Positions 1-13,217 of a stretch of DNA of 64,000 nt are shown here, one piece after another. Position 1 is the first letter of the stretch. Each line of letters opens with the position of its first letter. The position numbers were made by a program, and so were the translations under genes. A model generated the notes under the pieces. That model was not told the origin of the DNA. It did not search any database and saw only the letters and a list, made by a program, of their open reading frames with translations. The stretch is taken from NCBI GenBank assembly GCA_003117195.1, contig BDSI01000002.1, positions 201,001 to 265,000 on the forward strand, given 5' to 3'. Source of the DNA: Eudorina sp. 2006-703-Eu-15 (lineage: Eukaryota; Chlorophyta; Chlorophyceae; Chlamydomonadales; Volvocaceae).

Positions 1-385
1 TTCGTGCAGAGCGATGACGGGTGTACTGCTGCTCCTGGAAAACAAGAAAGTTAGCATTCAATGCGAAAATTGCTTCCATATTTTCAAAAACGCATTCATA
101 CCCCACCCACTCAGTAGCTTATACGTCAGAAATGGAGTAGACTGCTCGGCAGTGGTCGTCATGTAGGCGGACGGTCTGCCTAGTGTGCCGGAAGTGCCAG
201 TGAATTACCAAATGACGTTTTGATTATGCTATTTAAGGTAGTTTTCTGTAACCAGCGTGCCTGTTTGTTGCGCTTTTATGTCTAATACAAGCTGAGGTGG
301 GGTCGCTGGCTGCGCTGCACTACCTACTTTCAAAGAATATTTATCGTATTGGGAAAGTAGCGAATGCGATTGTGCTGGAAGCGTA
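1..385 (+). promoter_or_regulatory. Upstream region of the cyclase gene
   Basis: This stretch is clearly more AT-rich than the coding exons that follow. It holds AT-rich patches such as TATTTAAGG near 229-237. No coding signal was seen. It probably carries the promoter and 5' UTR of the gene starting at 386; the transcription start cannot be placed from sequence alone. Confidence 0.35.
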
Positions 386-3300
386 ATGCCGAGGCGGACG
401 CTTTTTTGGCGACGGCAGCAGGCACAGTCGCATTTAACAGCAGCGCTGTGTTGTGTTCTTTTGGCTGGAGCTGTATCGATCAGCTCTGTCCAGGCGCAGT
501 CGCAGCGTAAGCCCAACGGAGTAGATGGTCTGCAGCCCAGCAAACAGAATCCTCCGCCTGGTGTAAATGAATGGAGCGCGCTGTGGCACGCGGGCAATCG
601 TCGCCAGCTTGGTCAGGACATTTACGACGTCGCAACCGCCACCGAGCTTATGGGCGCATTGCGCAATCCTGACGCGCGGGTGATCCGCCTGACGAGCGCC
701 GCGATCAGTCTCAACACCTCAAGTTGGATTCAGCTGACCGAGCCGGTGCTCCTGTCGCGCTCGGTTCTGCTTCTGGGCGGGGCCCGGTACGACGCCAACG
801 ACCCGGCCGTTGCCGCCCGCCCCGACGGCGCCTACAACATCCTCGACTTCGCGAGGCTCGTCAATCGACTGCAACTCGGACCCGCTGCAGAGTCGGATCC
901 CGCTGGCGGCACCAGCAGTGGCGGCAGCAGCGCCGCAGGCGCGGTGTCGCTGCAGCTCAGGGGATTATGGCTCCGAAACCACCTGGCCCCTACCGGCTAC
1001 GCGCCGCTCATCCTCGCACCCCCACCCCGTACCAGCGGCGGCGGCGGCGGCATCAGCGGCGGCAGCGGCGGCGGCGGATCGGTGTACTACAGTGACTGCG
1101 TTCTCGAACGGCTGGCGGGCATGCCGTTGAACGACACCGCCGCGGCGGCCGCCGCTTGGGCCCCCCCGCCCGGCCAGCCGCCCTCCCGCGTCGCCCTCAC
1201 GCCCGCCCCCTGGTGTTCTTCTGCGGGGCTCGCGGCGGCATCCTGCTTCCCAGCTTCGCTGTCGTACAATCAGTTTTCCACCGAGCTCTGGCCGTTGTGC
1301 CCCACAGAGGCGGATTCCTCCGCAGCTGCTACAGCCACCACGGTTTCCACCTCCTCCTCCTCCTCACCCTCTTGGTCGTCAGGGGGGTCGTACGCGTCGT
1401 GCTACAGCCTGGGGAATGGCAGCAGCACGGATGCCAGTACGGCAATGGTGGTGGAGCCGCTGCTGGTTGTTCTTACCAACTGCACGTACGGTGTACGGAA
1501 TGAGGTGTCGCGGGATTGCGTCGCGGCGTACGGCGCCGAGTACTGCACGCTGCTGCTGCAGGCGCAGGTCCAGGCGTCGTCGGGCTCGGGCTCGGGTGGC
1601 GGCGGCGGCGGCGGCGACGGCGGCGGAAGCTTGAGCGCCGCTGCGGGTGCGGGCATTGCGGTGGCGGCGACGCTGGGCGGCTGCCTGGCCCTGTTCCTGC
1701 TGTTCCGCTTCTTCAAGCGCATCCGGAAGGGCCACCGGACCCTCACGCTGGCGGTCCGGCCCCCGGGACCCACTGCGCTGACCACCCTCCTAGTGACAGG
1801 TGGGGCAGTGGGTGGGGCGGGTGGGTGGCACGGGAGTGAACAAACACTCAGACTTTCTGTCAGTATGTTGGGCGGTGAGTGGTTTGGGCGGGCTTCTCGT
1901 GAAACACACACCCGTGCGGGGGTCGACCGGTATGACCCACTGGGGGAGGCAGCGGGATCCCGCATCCGAGCTGCCGAGCAAGGACCGGAGGTGCCGCCCA
2001 GCCCAGCCCAGCCCAGCCCAGCCCATGGACGGGGCGCGCCGGCCGGCCGGTGTTTGGCTCCCCCCACACCGGGGACCCAACCGCCCGTCCTGAACTAATC
2101 TCCCCCCCCGGTATCTCCTCCCCCGGTTTCTTCGCCATCCACCCAAACACACTCACGAACACAAACCCACACACTCGCGCCCGCGCTCCTCCCCCCCTCT
2201 CCTCCTTTCTCCCCTCTCCACCCCCCAGACATCCAGAACAGCACCAACCTGTGGGAGCAGCTGCCCACCTCCGTAATGAACGAGACGCTGCGACTGCACC
2301 ACCGCTGTCTGAGGGGGCTGCTGCTCAAGTGCAACGGTGGGGAATGGAGGGTGTGGGGGGCGGTGGAGGGTAGCTGTGGGGATGGGGGCAGTTGTGGTGC
2401 AAACACAGGGGCTGTGGCTGCAGTCTTGTAGAGCAGGTGAGGGGGTCGGCGGCCCCGTGGGAGCTGCCGGCGGACTGCCTGGGCAGGGGTCTGGCTCTGG
2501 TGCTACCGGGCGGGGGGATGGCTCTGGTGCTACCGGGCGGGGGTCTGGCTCTGGTGCTACCGGGCAGGGGGATGGCTCTGGTGCTACCGGGCAGGGGGAT
2601 GGCTCTGGTGCTACCGGGCAGGGGGATGGCTCTGGTGCTACCGGGCAGGGGGATGGCTCTGGTGCTACCGGGCAGGGGGATGGCTCTGGTGCTACCGGGC
2701 GGGGGGATGGCTCTGGTGCTACCGGGCAGGGGTCTGGGGATGGGGACGGGGACGGGGATGGGGACGGGGCTGTCAATCAAGGCGCCAAGAGGGCTCTGGT
2801 GCTGCGTGTACCTCCCGCAGCTGGAGGTCGTGCAGCACCCACCACCAACAACAGGCCTCATACCCGTCTGTATCCCCCACTCTCGGGCTCCGCCTTGCCC
2901 CCTTTGCCGCCGCCTTCATCGGTTCGCGGTTGCTCTCGTCCACCAATTTCTCTACGTCACCGTCACCGCCGCCGCCGCCGCCGCCGCCACCTCAGGTTAC
3001 GAGTCCGCCACAGAGGGCGACTCCTTCATTCTGGCTTTCCATGGTCCCATGGACGCGGCGAAGTTTGCAATCCTCTCGCAGGTACGACACGTACGGCATG
3101 TACGGCACTGTTGATCAATCTCCCAGGGTGCACCAGTCTGTGTATATGTATGTGCTTTTGCTTTGTCGGGGGCAAAGCAGGAGAGCAATAATAGCATGTG
3201 CGTGTGGTAGGGAGAGTCCCGCGGAGGAGTGTGATGTTCGTGCGCAATAAATACGTTTAATCACGGTCGTCCTGACGCAGCCTTTCCGTACATGTCGTAC

Positions 3301-6116
3301 ATGTCGTACACGGGTATTCGCAGGCCGCCCTCCTGGAGCTGTCCTGGCCCCGGGAGCTGCTGGAGCACGAGGATGGCCGTGAGGTGAGGGAGGGGCGGGG
3401 CGAGGGCGGTGAGGGCGTTGCGGTAAGGGCGTCGACCCAAGGGTGTCGACCTAAGGGTGTCGAGGTAAGGGCGTTAAGGGCGTTAAGATATGATTTGAGG
3501 AGGCAGCGAAGGGACATGGGGCCTTGGAAGCGGCGGTGGTCATGCGAGGAGGAGGGCGGGCACGGTGTCGGTGGGGAGGCGGCAGCCGCCGGGTGTCAGG
3601 TGTCCCCACGACCCCCCCGCCGGGACCCGCGGGGGCCTGGGTCCACTGAGGCGGGAGTGGGGAGGTGGGAGGGGGGAGGGGGGAGGGGGGAGGGGGGAAG
3701 GACCGACCCGCCCACCCTCCTCCCCAATCCCGGAGCATGTGCTTGTTGAGCGAACCCAAACCCGCACGACCCAAACCGGGTTGCAGAACTCCCATTGCCT
3801 GTGTGTCCGTGATTATCGTCGGTGGGCGTGTATGATGGTCGTACCTCCCCGTCCGTTGTCCGTTGTCCCTGTCCCGCAGGTGTGGGCGGAGCCGGCTCGC
3901 CCCAAGTTACCGCCGCCCCCCTCCGCCCGCGGCCCCGGCGGTGCCCCTCACCCGCACCTGCACCCCCCGCACAACCCGAGGTCGCTGGGACTTGGGACGC
4001 TAATGCTGGGCAGCGGCGGCGGCCTGACGCCCTTCAACCACAGCCACGGCAACGGCGTCGCTGCGCTCGGCGACGACGGCTCGGACGACGGCGGCGGCGA
4101 CGACGGCAGCAGCACCGGCGGCGCCGCCACGCCGCACGCCACCGGCTGGGCGTTGTACGGCAGCACGCCGCAGCAGGCGCCGCCGCAGCAGCTGCAGCGG
4201 CAGACGTCCAAGGTGCTGTCCTCATTGCGCACAACCGTGCAGCGGGGCGTCACCGCCGCAGCTGCGGCCGTGCCCCGGCCCTCCCGGCACTCCCTGAGTC
4301 GGTCCTTTACTGAGCGGCGGTCCGCGGTGTCGAGCCCCGTACCAACGGCCAACGATGACAGCGGCGGCGGAGGCGGCGGAGGCGGAGGCGATTCGATGCC
4401 GCTGGCTCTGACGCTCCGAGAGGGCTCCTCCCGCGCCTCCCGCCCCTCCCTCCGCAGCAAGGTCCGCTCCGCGGAGCTGCCCGAGGGCTACGTCGCCCCC
4501 ACCCTGACGCCGTCTCAGCCCCTGGGTGCGTGCGAGCGAGGGGAGGGAGGGGAGGGTGGAGGGGTAGAGGGAGGAAGGGGAGGGAGGGGAGGGTGGAGGG
4601 GTAGAGGGAGGGCGGTTTTCCCCCCCGGTGGCGGTTTGTGTAAAGCAATCCGACTTGTTGCTGCCGCCCCCCCCCCCGCGCTGAGGGCATGGTTCTTAGT
4701 TTTGGCATGGCAGTTTGCTGCCCCCCGCCCCCCGGCCGCCGCTGCCTCCGTGCCCCCCTCTGTGACGTCCTCCTTCCCCCGTTCGTATCCGGCCGCCGCA
4801 GAGGAACCCTCCACCATTATGACCACCGGCGAGCTCCAGCAGCAGCTGCAGGAGCTGCACCAACAGGAACTGCAGCGGCAGCAGCAGCGGCAGCAGCAGC
4901 GGCAGCAGCAGCAGCAGGAGGTCCCCCCCGGGAGGGGTCGGGCTCCTCAGGTCGGGGCCCCCGCAGAGGACGAGGAGGACGGGGAGGACGCGACCGGGGT
5001 CGGGCGGGAAGGGGCCCCGGCCAGGCGCCGCCCCTCCGGGGGTGTTGCCCGCGCCTTCAAGCGGACCGACACACCGACCTGGGATGAGGGGCTGGAGTTG
5101 GGCAGCTGCGGCGGAGACGGAGGCGGAGGCGGTGGCAGCGTCGAGGTGACGGCGGCGGCGATGGTCTTGCCGGCGGCGGCGGCGGCGGCGCGACGCAGCG
5201 GCGGCGGGCTGCTCCCCCGCGGGGAGAGGCTGGCGGAGGTGGCGGGCAGCTTCCTGCAGCCCCATCCAGGACGGCCGTCGGCTGACCTGGCGGCGCCGCC
5301 GGACGTTCTGACGTCGTCCGGCAGCGTCAGCATGGAGCGCGCCGCCGCCGCCGCCGCCGCCGCCGGCACTGGCGCCGGCGCCGCTGGCGGCGCCGCCGGC
5401 ACCGGCATCAGCTCGCTCGGCAAAGCGACCCGGCGGCGAGGCGCTACCAGCAGCGGCGGCGGCAGCGGCCCAGGCCCCGGCGGCGGCGGCAGCGGTGGCG
5501 GCGGCGGTGAGGGGCTCTTGAGCGGGCTGCTCGGCAACTTGACGCTGCGTTTCGGTTCCAGGACGATCAGTCGGCCGGGAGTGGCGGCGGCGGCGGCGGG
5601 GCTGTCCGCGGGCAGCAACGGTGGCGGCGGCGGCGGCGGCCTGGGGCAGGAGCACAGCAGCGGCGGCGGCCGGCAGGGGCTTCTCAGCGGCGGAGTTCGG
5701 GCGCAAGAGACCGGCTGGACAGGCTGGACCTCCAATCCGCTGGCCATGATGGAAGGGGGCGGCACCGCGGAAGGGGAGGCGGTGGCGGAGGCGGAGGTGC
5801 CCGCCGGCGCCGCTGGCGTGACGGCACGGGTTGAGGGGGCCGCGGCGGCGTCGGCCGACAGGGGATGTGCCCCTGCCGCAGCTGCCCGTGCGGCTGCGGC
5901 GCGAAGAAGCAACGCGACGGCGACGGCGGCGGCGGGCAGTGCGGATGGAGCTGGCTCGCCGCGGCGCGGCAGCGCCGCTGCCGGAGCCGCCGTACCGACG
6001 CAACCCGGTGGACCCACGGGTCGGTGCTCCGACCCTATCCAGATGCGGAGTTTGGGACACGGCGCTGCGACCCAGGGGTCTTGGCTTGTCCGCGGCGGCG
6101 GCGGTGTTGGCGGTGT

Positions 6117-6168
<52 letters not shown>

Positions 6169-9100
6169 CCGGTGGCGGAGGCTCTTGAGGATCACGGCAA
6201 GAGGACTGCGGTGTGGGAGCCGGCCACGGTGGGACCCGAGGGCGAGGGCCTGGGCGAGGGCGAGGGGGACACGGGTGGGGGATTCATCGTCGTGTCGCAC
6301 GATGACCCGCGGGCGCTGCCGGCGGCGGCGGCGGCGGCGGCGGCGTCGCCGCCGCCGCTGGGACGAGCCATCCACCGCAAGGGGTCCTTCGGCTCCACGG
6401 CGCCCTTGGTACCGTCCAGGCTGGGCATGCGGGCCGCCGCACCGCCCACCAACGCGGCGTCGGGGCAGCCGCTGGCATGCGAGTCGGCGGCGGGGGGGAC
6501 GGCGGGGCGGGGCAGCGGCGGCAGCGGCGGCGGCGGGGCGGCGGCGGCGGCGGCCCGCACGACGACCGTCACCAGCGGCGAGGCGACCCTGAGCAGTGAC
6601 GGCGCGGAGGCGCTCAGCCGCCCCAGCGCGTCCCCCACGGGTGCAGATGCGGGTGCGGGTGCGGGTGCGGGTGCGGGTGCGGGTGCGGGTGCCGCCCGCG
6701 GCGACACCCCTCTGCAGCTCCGTCAGCTCCTCCGCCCAACGGAGATCGGGCTGCTGAATCGCGCCGCCACGTCGGATCTGCTGGCCATGCTCGTCGGCCC
6801 CGCCCCCGCCGGCGGCGGCGGAGCCTCCGGCGGCGGCGACAGCGCGTCGCAGCCGGCGGCTGCCCGCCCCTTCCTGCCACCGGAGGTACGGCCCGACAGC
6901 ACCAACAACTACTCAGGAGGTCCAGGGGGCCCAGGGAGCGGCAGGTGGTTGCCCGGTACTGGACAGCGGCTGGGGCCGGCGCCGCTGCCGTTCCGGAAGC
7001 ACGCCTCACAGGAGCTCGTCTCCCCCGCCCCCCTGGAGCCCCGCCTCAGCGTGGACGTGCCCCTGTTGGGCGCCGCGGCGCGGTCGTACACCGCCTCCGC
7101 CTCCGCCGCCGCGCGGCACACCAGCCATAATATGTGCGGTGCGGGCGCGGAGGTGGAGCTGATGCGGCGGCGGCGGCAGGGCGGGAGCGAGGACAGAGAC
7201 CGGGCAGGGGAGAGGGCTCACACCGTGCACGGGTATCAGCAGCCGAACCAGCTGCAGCAGCAAAACCAGTATCAAAACCCGAACCAAAACCCGCGGCAGC
7301 TGGCGGCGCAGGCGCCCTCCTCTGGTCAGCTGGACCCGGGTTTCGGAGCGCTGCTGTTCGGGTTGTCGCAGCCGGGGGCTGCGCTGCTGGCGGCGGCGCG
7401 GCTGACGTCATCGAGTCGTACATTGGTGCGCTCGCGGACACAGGCGCTGGAGGTGATCCCCATGGTGGAGAAGGTGCCCGAGGTACGGCGGTACGGTACA
7501 CATGCCGTACTGTGTCGGGCAGTACGGCAGTATGGCAGTACGGTGCTATGTACGGGGCGACATTGGATTGTCGGTGTGGTGTGTACAAGCAGTACTGTTA
7601 TACACAAAACCTGTACACGAACTCGTGCACCGTGGCAGCGCGATGCAAATGACGTGTGTGGTACGACAGTACCTCCAATACCGGACCGGACCTTTCCTCT
7701 CTTGAACCGCACGCTGAAGCGATTTTTCTAGGGCGTTTAGAAATGCAACCCGCCCGCCCGCCCGCCCGCCCGCCCGCCCGATTGGGTGTGGTCACTGACG
7801 TCGGGCTCTCCCGCCGTGTGCCGGTCGTCCTGGGCTGCTGTGTTTGTCCGCTCGGCTCACCCCGCGACTTTCCCAACCCTTCCCCGCCCTCACTTGTCCT
7901 GCCCTGCCGTACATTTGTCTTACCCGACCCCACCCGACCCGACCCGACACGGGGTTTCGCTGGGCTCCCTCTTTCGTCCCATGTGGTCGTAGGTACGGCA
8001 GACGTGGCGGCAGCTCTGTGCTTCGAACTGGCCGCTCATGACCGACCCACGGGTCCCTCGCAACCGCAGCAACTCCTTTGATCTGTCGCACTTTCACCAC
8101 CACCACCACCACCCCAGTACGGGGGCCGGAGGCGCGGCAGCGCTTGAGCCTCATCTGGAGGATGAGGGCGACGAGGACGAGGCGCCGCCACTCAACCACC
8201 ACAACCACCATCAAAACAACCACCATAACCACCACAACCACCGCGGCAGCAAGACCCACAAGGGCGCTGTGCTGCTGTTCCGCGGGTAGGGACGGAGACG
8301 GGGCCGCGCCGCCTTGATGAGTGGGGTCGGGGTGGGGCCGGAGTTGGATGTGACTGTCGGGCCCCCGTGCCGTACATATTTACGTCAGCCCAAGGTGCCC
8401 GATGGCGCAGTGCTTCTCCGCATATGCCCTCTCTGCGGTCCGCGGCCTAATTTGTACGGCATTCCCGTGCGTCCCAGACGACCCACGTGGTGGCACCGGG
8501 CACCACTCCGCTTTTAAAACTGCTGTGCGTGTACGTCTCTGTGTAAGGCCTCCCTATGTGTACGGCCTGCCGTACAGGTGCCGTGTACGGATGGGTCTTC
8601 ACACGGGGATCCCCCTCACCACGGACGTGACGTTCAACCACACCACCGGGCACATGGCCTACAGCGGCATGCCTCTCAAGGTGAGATGGGAGGGGATTTA
8701 CTTATCTTTTTCTTTTTTTGTCAAACCCCCGAATTGGTGCGCTGGATCTGGATCTGAATCTGAATATGGATCTGGTCCGCTGGATTCCGCCCTCCGCGCC
8801 CTCACGCGTCCCCCCTCTCCTCTCTCCCGCTCCCCTCTCTCCCCGGCGGCCCCCCTTTTCGAACCTAATTCACTTTACCTCCCTCTCCTCACCCCTCCTC
8901 CCCTCCTAAGTTTGAATATGTCTACCAATTTCCTATATCCCCCCTCCTCCCCCCCTTCCGTCCCCCCCTTCCTGCTCCCATAGATCGCTAAGGCGGTGGG
9001 CGACGCGGCCGCGGGCGGCAGTGTGCTCCTCTCCAACACCACCTTTAACCTGCTACTGCCCCACCTGGCCGACCTGCCCTCGCACCCCGAGGCGCACTAC

Positions 9101-12100
9101 TGCGGCGACGCGCAGATCGAACTTGTGATCCGCTCCCTCTACATGCTGGTGGCTCGTGACCAGCTGCCCCGCCTGGGCTACCTGCCGCCGCTCCGGAACC
9201 TGCGCTTCCTGCAGGTGCGTGCATGCCGTATGCCGTATCTGCGGCCGTACCGTGTCTTGGGATGATGATGATGATGCCGATAGGTTGATTGATCTCAGAC
9301 GCATTGCGGTGGCGGCGGCGAGGGGCGCTGCGGGGGACGCGCACCTCCGCGGGTGATGCGGATGGGGATTGAATACGCGCCCCCCTCCTCGTCGTTCTCC
9401 TCCCCGTCCTCCCCTCTCTGCCAAACCCTGAGGCCCCTCCTTTTGTCAATAACGACAGCGAAACCCTGAGGGGCCCCCACCCCTCCCCTCCCGTCCCCTC
9501 CCCTCCCTCCCCTCCCGTCCCCCCCTTCCCCCGTCCCCCCCTCCTCCTCCCGCCCCCTCCCCTCCCCCCAGACCGGCAACCTGGACGCCCCTGTGGGCAC
9601 CGTGGCCATCAGCTTCATGATGGTGGCGGGGGCCTCGCGGGCGGTGGCGGAGCTGGGGCAGCCGGCGGTCTCCGCGCTGCAGCAGTTCAAGGTGGGGTGT
9701 GCGGGTGGGAGTGGGGGTTGGGGCTTCGTACGACCGACCTGTTGGTTGTGTTCGTTTTTCGTACTGTACGATGTAGTTCCCCGGCGGCCCCACTCCACAG
9801 CCGCCCCCCCACCCAACCGCCCCACCGCAGCGGACCCCACCGCCCTTTCCCTCCCCCTCGCTCTCAGACTCACCCCGGCCTCCCGGTCTTGCCCATTTCC
9901 TGTCGCCCCCCTCCCGCCTCCCCCTCGCCCCCCTCCCGCCTCCCCCTCGCCCCCCCACCCCCTTCCCTGGAGCAGTCCATCGTGACCAAGGAGTGCTGCC
10001 AGTGTGGCGGCTTCGTGGTGGAGGCCACCGACGGGCTCTGTCTGGCAGCGTTCATGGAGCCGGCGGCGGCGGCCATATGGGCCCTGCGCTGCAAGGAGGT
10101 ACGGGGGCGTGTTGGAGCGGGAGGTGTGGAGGGCGGAGGGTCATGGAGGGTGGCGGAGGGTGGCGGAAGGTGGAGGGGACAAAAGGGGGGGGCGCACGAT
10201 GTTGGACGCCCCCATCCGGCCGCTGCCACTCGCCGCCCATTTCTCGACCACCGGAGACCACCGCCCTCCCCACAAGAGACCTCCGCCCGCATCCCTCCAC
10301 CGCCCACACCCCACCCCACCCCACCCCGTCCTCATCCCACCTCACCCCACCCCGGTCCCCGGATACACCCCACCCCACCCCACCCCACCCCACCCCCGCC
10401 CTCCGGCCTCATCCGGCGCCCCGGGTGCTCTCCTTCTGTCAATAAAGGCAGCGGGTGCTCCCTCCCCTCTCCGCCCCCGCTCCCCCCCCACACACACAAC
10501 TTGGGTCGCGTATTGACTCCTGTGCCACGCATCGGTTCCCCAATCCTTACCCCCCCACACACATGCCGTCTCCACCCGCCCCGGCCCCCCCCAAAGGCGC
10601 TGGGCAACCACAACTGGCCGCCCGAGATCCTCTCCTCCCCCCACTTCCGTGAGGTCAAGGAGTTCCAAAAGGTGCCGCGGGGGCGGGGCATGCCGGCGCG
10701 GCGGGTGGCCACGGTGGTGTGGCGCGGCCCCCGCATCCGCACGGGCATCGCGGTGGGGTCGGTCACCGCGGAGGTCTCCTCCGCCACCGCCCGCCTGACC
10801 TACCGGGGCAAGGTCATGAACCGATCCGCGCGCGTGGCGTCGCAGGCGGCGGACAATCAGGTACGGTAATGACGGTGGTGGTTGGCAGTTGGCAGTTCGT
10901 TGGTTGGCCTGAGCGGTTGGTGGTGGTCAGAGATTGGTTGGCTGGTTGGTATGTTGGTTTAGCAAGTTGTGCCACGCAGCAGCGGTCCGATCTCTTGACC
11001 CGCCCCCCCCATTTCACCTGTTACCTCCCCTCCCTATTCCTGCCCTCTCCTCCTCCTCCTCTTCCTCCCACATGCCCTCCACTTTTTCGGTCTTGTCTTC
11101 CTCTTTTATCCTTCTTTGACCCCCTCCCTTTGACCACCACCACCATTTCCACCTCCCCCTCCCCTCCCCCTCCCCTCCCCCTCCCCTCCCCTCCCCTCCC
11201 CTCCCCTGCCCCTCAGCTGCTCCTCTCCGAGACCGCCTGGAAACGTGTGGTGGCCACCGCCGGCTTGTGCGCCCTCATGGCCGCCGGCGGGACAGCGACA
11301 TCCCCCATCCCTCCAACCCACGGAACCAACCCCCCACACCCAAACCCACACCCGCACCCGCACCCACACCCACTCGCCGACAAGCAGACAGACGGAGGGC
11401 CCTCCAGCGCCCCGTCTCCGGAGCGGGCGACCGAGGCGGTGATTCTCCGTACCACCGCCGGGCGTGCCGTACGCAACGCGCCGCCCGCCACTTCGACGCC
11501 ACCGAGCCCCGGCCCCGGCCCCGGACCGTCGACGGCCGCGGGGCCGGCGGCGTCGGCTGCGTTGGCGGTGTCGCCGTACACCTTCCCGTCGCCGATCCTG
11601 GGCGGACCCCACGTCTTACCCAGTGCCACGTCAACCAGCGGCGTGACGAGCAACCAGCTGCTGGCGGCGGCGGAGGCGATGCTGGCGGAGGCGGTGGCTG
11701 ACGGCGACGCCGACGACGAGGCGGAGCAGCTGCTGGCGGCGGCGGCGGCGGTGGGCAAGGCGCTGCCGGCGCTGCCGCCGGAGTACGGCCTGACGGGTCG
11801 GAGCGCGGGTCAGTTCACTCTCAAGGGCGTTTCGGAGCCGCAGGAGCTGTACGAGGTCCGCATGGTCCATCTCACGGCGAAACCCAAGGCGGCGACGGCC
11901 GCGCCGGCGGGAGTCGCGAGCGGCGGCGGCGGCGGCGGCGGGAACGGCGGCGGCGGCGACGCGGGACCTGGCTCCGCTCGGTCCGCCGTGTCGACCACAC
12001 GCGAGCCGCCGCCGTCTGCGCTCCGGAACCAGTCGTCCGCAGCGTTGGCATCGGGGGCGACGTCGGCGGGCGGCGGCGGCGGCGGCGGCGGTGTGCCGCC

Positions 12101-13217
12101 GCACCTGCGCGTGCCGTCATTCGTGCAGCGGGCGCAGTCGGCTTCCGTCGCCGCCTTCCCCCACCCTCCGGGATCCCCGGCCCTGCAGCTGCGGCCCTCC
12201 GTGGACCGCAGCTTCCAGGACTCGGCCCCATCCGTCCTCAGCCGCTTGGGGGCCTCCGTCACCGCCTCCGGCTATATCCCCGGCGGCCTGCAGGCCTTCG
12301 GCGACAGCCTCACCCGGCCGCAGCCGCCGCCGTCGCCGCCGCAAGGCGACGCCGCGTCATTCGCCGCCGCCGCCGCGGCGGCGGCTGGAGGCCTCGCGTC
12401 GGACGCCTTTGCCGCTGCCGTACTGCCGCCGTCCGCCAGCTGGGCGCCGGTGGCGTCGGCCGCGGTCCCGGGCTGGGATCCACCGCCGTCGCCGGCGCCG
12501 TCGGCGGCGGCGGCGCTGGCGCTGGCGCCCTCGTCCAGCTTCACCGCGCAAGCGCTGGTGGCGATGCGGCCATCCAGTCGGTCCACGGTGAGCTTCCCAC
12601 AGGGGCTGCTGGCGCCCGACACGGCGGCGGCGGCGGCGGCGACGGCGCCGGCGACGGCGGCCATGCCGTACAAGCTGTCGCAGCATGCCGCCGGCGGGGG
12701 CGTCAGCGTGTCCGCCACCGCCTCCACCACCGTGTTCAGCGCAGCCATGGCGGCGGCGGCGGCGGCGGCGGGTCTGGAGGTGACGGCCTCGGGGCAGGGC
12801 GGCTTTGCCAGCGGCCATGGCGGACTGGCAGCGCCCGATACGCAGCAGCAGCTGCAGCAACAGTTCCAGCAGCAGCAGCAGCAGTTGCCGCAGTTCTCAC
12901 AGCTACAGCCGCAGCTACAGCCGCAGCTACAGTCACAGCTCCTGGGCAGTACGATGATCGTACTGGCGCCCGCCGAGACGTCAGGGACGCAGCCGCAGGG
13001 ACCGGAGGGGGCGGCTCCAGGGGGCTCCGGGGATAAGGCCCCCGTGCCTCCCCGGCCCCTGGCGGGGGATGCGCTGCTGGAGATGCTGGCCGACGCCGTA
13101 CTGCATGACGGCGAGGCGGGCGCGAGCGGGGTTGAGGGCGGCACGGAGGGGGGCCGTGAATGCGGCTTAGCGCCCGGGGAGCCTCAAGGGGAAGAGGAGA
13201 AGGGGTTCGGTCGGTGA
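386..13217 (+). CDS. Receptor-type class III adenylyl/guanylyl cyclase with two cyclase domains (13 exons)
   Basis: Predicted to make a cyclic nucleotide (cAMP or cGMP) from ATP or GTP at a membrane. Exons: 386-1799, 2229-2336, 2996-3081, 3324-3383, 3880-4525, 4802-7482, 8002-8285, 8578-8680, 8984-9214, 9572-9691, 9976-10098, 10597-10860, 11217-13217; all introns GT-AG and phases agree, giving 2,706 aa. Residues 1 to about 38 form a signal peptide, then a roughly 380-residue presumed extracellular part, and a membrane segment near 416-445 followed by FKRIRKG. Cyclase domain C1 begins VTDIQNSTNLWE (metal Asp472) and EGDSF (Asp516), is interrupted by about 1,100 low-complexity residues, and resumes at CRVRMGLHTG (1761 on). 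C2 (about 1872-2070 plus a later GQFTLKGVSEPQELYEV strand) lacks both metal Asp but has VMNRSARVAS. PolyQ runs lie near 4834-4920 and 12840-12940. Substrate choice is unclear: the base-selecting position is Ala in both domains. Internal low-complexity exon limits are least certain. Confidence 0.88.
2489..2735 (+). repeat. 27-bp minisatellite in cyclase intron 2
   Basis: About nine copies of a 27-bp unit containing GGCTCTGGTGCTACCGGGC, with G/A and T/A variants between units. The unit is a multiple of three, so open frames run through it on both strands, but it lies between the splice donor at 2337 and the acceptor ending at 2995 and is not needed by the cyclase fold. Confidence 0.85.
7749..7780 (+). 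repeat. (CCCG)n microsatellite
   Basis: Perfect tetranucleotide run inside cyclase intron 6, directly after GCGTTTAGAAATGCAAC, a sequence that recurs almost identically near 38882. Confidence 0.85.
8907..8945 (+). repeat. Dispersed intronic element, copy 1
   Basis: Contains GTTTGAATATGTCTACCAAT followed by TTCCTATATCCCCCC. It lies in cyclase intron 8, sense to the gene, about 40 bp before the 3' splice site of the exon at 8984. Compare the copies at 27804, 43874, 50277, 51013 and 57209. Confidence 0.75.
10306..10400 (+). repeat. (CCCCA)n-rich simple repeat
   Basis: Degenerate CCCCAC/CCCCAT run in cyclase intron 11. No further function is visible. Confidence 0.7.

Noticed and set aside
4696..6375. 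559-codon Arg/Ala-rich frame on the minus strand
   Set aside because: Shadow of the GC-rich cyclase exon 4802-7482, with no domain and no splice support.
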